Shown here: in pieces, positions 62,901 through 64,000 of the stretch
How positions within the stretch are numbered: position 1 is the first letter of the stretch
Layout: each line of letters starts with the position of its first letter
From: Sipunculus nudus
Lineage: Eukaryota > Annelida > Sipuncula > Golfingiida > Sipunculidae
Direction of reading: 5' to 3'
Length of the DNA: 64,000 nt
Assembly (NCBI GenBank): GCA_026874595.1
Contig: CM049306.1
Coordinates: 26,093,519-26,157,518 of the forward strand
The notes under the pieces: generated by a model
What the model was told of the DNA's origin: nothing
The model's database searches: none
Seen by the model: the letters and a program-made list of their open reading frames with translations, nothing else
Position numbers and translations under genes: made by a program

Positions 62901-64000
62901 ATGTTGACCTTGTTGAACTTTCAGCAAATTATGCATGCTTGAGGCGAGCCATACACTGTTGCAGATAGGCAGCTTATGGCCAGCCACAGTTGATCCAGGT
63001 GTCCAACCCAACTCATCTAGTAGTTTTAACCAACAACATAACAATTAACAATAAATTAATAAATTTTAATGTTTTTTTAATAACAAATTAAAGAAAAATA
63101 AAAAAGAATTTGTTAGTTTATAATAACAAGAAATCAACTTGCAGTTACTGATGATAAAAGAATCTTGTATCGATGGATAGAATGTCACGTACTCCAAATA
63201 ACACCATGCAGTCACCTATGGTATTTTTCAGTTCAATTTTAATGATAAAAAAGTAAATCATATTATTCATTACTAATCATTAGGGATCATATGAAGGAAA
63301 TTAATGATAGACAAAGATGCAGTTGATATTATTAATCTAGATTCCTACTGTGTCTAGTGTGTACATTGATGTGAAATTAGTCAAAAATGAATATATTACA
63401 TTTTTTTTAAATATAAATAAAAGCCATAAAACCAGGTCTTTTGATCATAATTTAAATGTGTGAATTTTGTATATTCTGGATTCTCAACATAATTGTTTAG
63501 TGAAAACTGAATAAATGCCAGTAATGGTGGGAAAACTTTGCAGTTGTATTTAAATACGAATATTAATATGTACTCCATTATAAAATGTCTTGCATAAAGA
63601 ATTGGAATTCAGGTAAAAATGAAAGTATATGAATACCAGTGCAAATACTTTCAAAATGTATTCATGAATGCATTCATGAATATATTCTTTAATATTATTT
63701 TAATAATCATTTCAGTTATATTTCATTTTAAAAAATCATAAGATTCTCTTGTTATTTTTAACAAAAAATTATATTTGGGACAATATTTGTAATTTTTTTA
63801 ATAAATAGTTAAACTCTTATATCATATGTTCTGCTTATAAGTTATATGGCCAAGTCAAAATCTGTGTGACAATAGTACTCCATTTGTTAATAAAATAAAT
63901 GAAATCAATCCTCTTACCTGTCTCCAAAGATAATATCATAATCATACATAAGCTAAACACCAACAACTCATAATAAAGCTTATATTTATTACCACACCAA

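Larger units (their letters stand above)
60544..64000 (+). other. Intron of paralogue 2, incomplete at the window edge
   Basis: Intron beginning at the donor after WTG (60544). I looked for the expected next exon (a counterpart of SNTNP...RAGTDRSNV in the paralogue) and found none before 64000. It contains a (TA)n tract and the hairpin-ended repeat; 62900-64000 is plain AT-rich sequence. Confidence 0.7.

Overview
The window is AT-rich animal nuclear DNA with spliced genes, long introns, (TA)n tracts and many transposon remnants. No prokaryotic gene arrangement is visible. The gene content (a metazoan HROB and two DD3-3-like secretory-pathway proteins) and the repeats, especially elements starting at a CTCAGCTGACTATAAG hairpin followed by GTCC-rich runs, suggest a lophotrochozoan, most likely a bivalve mollusc. 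The species cannot be named from the sequence.

Layout. Positions 1-9516 are non-coding: diverged repeats, a hAT-type element with a perfect 8-bp target-site duplication (5627-6836), and tandem repeats. Positions 9517-16650 (+) hold a complete eight-exon gene for the homologous-recombination OB-fold protein HROB/MCM8IP (652 aa predicted). Two introns carry copies of one dispersed repeat. Positions 16651-29674 hold repeats, including a decayed L1/Tx1-like LINE (about 19870-24320) behind ~323-bp tandem units, a hairpin-ended repeat, and one orphan coding-like exon (27883-28003).

Positions 29675-44037 (-) hold a complete 14-exon gene for a DD3-3-like type I membrane protein (766 aa predicted). 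Positions 45492-60543 (+) hold the first ten coding exons of a paralogue arranged head to head with it; its 3' part lies beyond the right edge. The ~1.4 kb between the two start codons holds two perfect POU octamers, a pair of TGATGTCA sites and a likely non-coding first exon. The last 3.4 kb is the paralogue's next intron, filled by a (TA)n tract and the hairpin-ended repeat.

How the genes relate. HROB is a nuclear DNA-repair factor that recruits the MCM8-MCM9 helicase; it has no evident link to the DD3-3-like pair. The two DD3-3-like genes share a divergent intergenic region and arose by duplication. They have since diverged in intron positions, in an N-terminal insert present only in the + strand copy, and in cysteine spacing. 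All exon models were built by eye from frame continuity and splice consensus; no search or transcript data were available.
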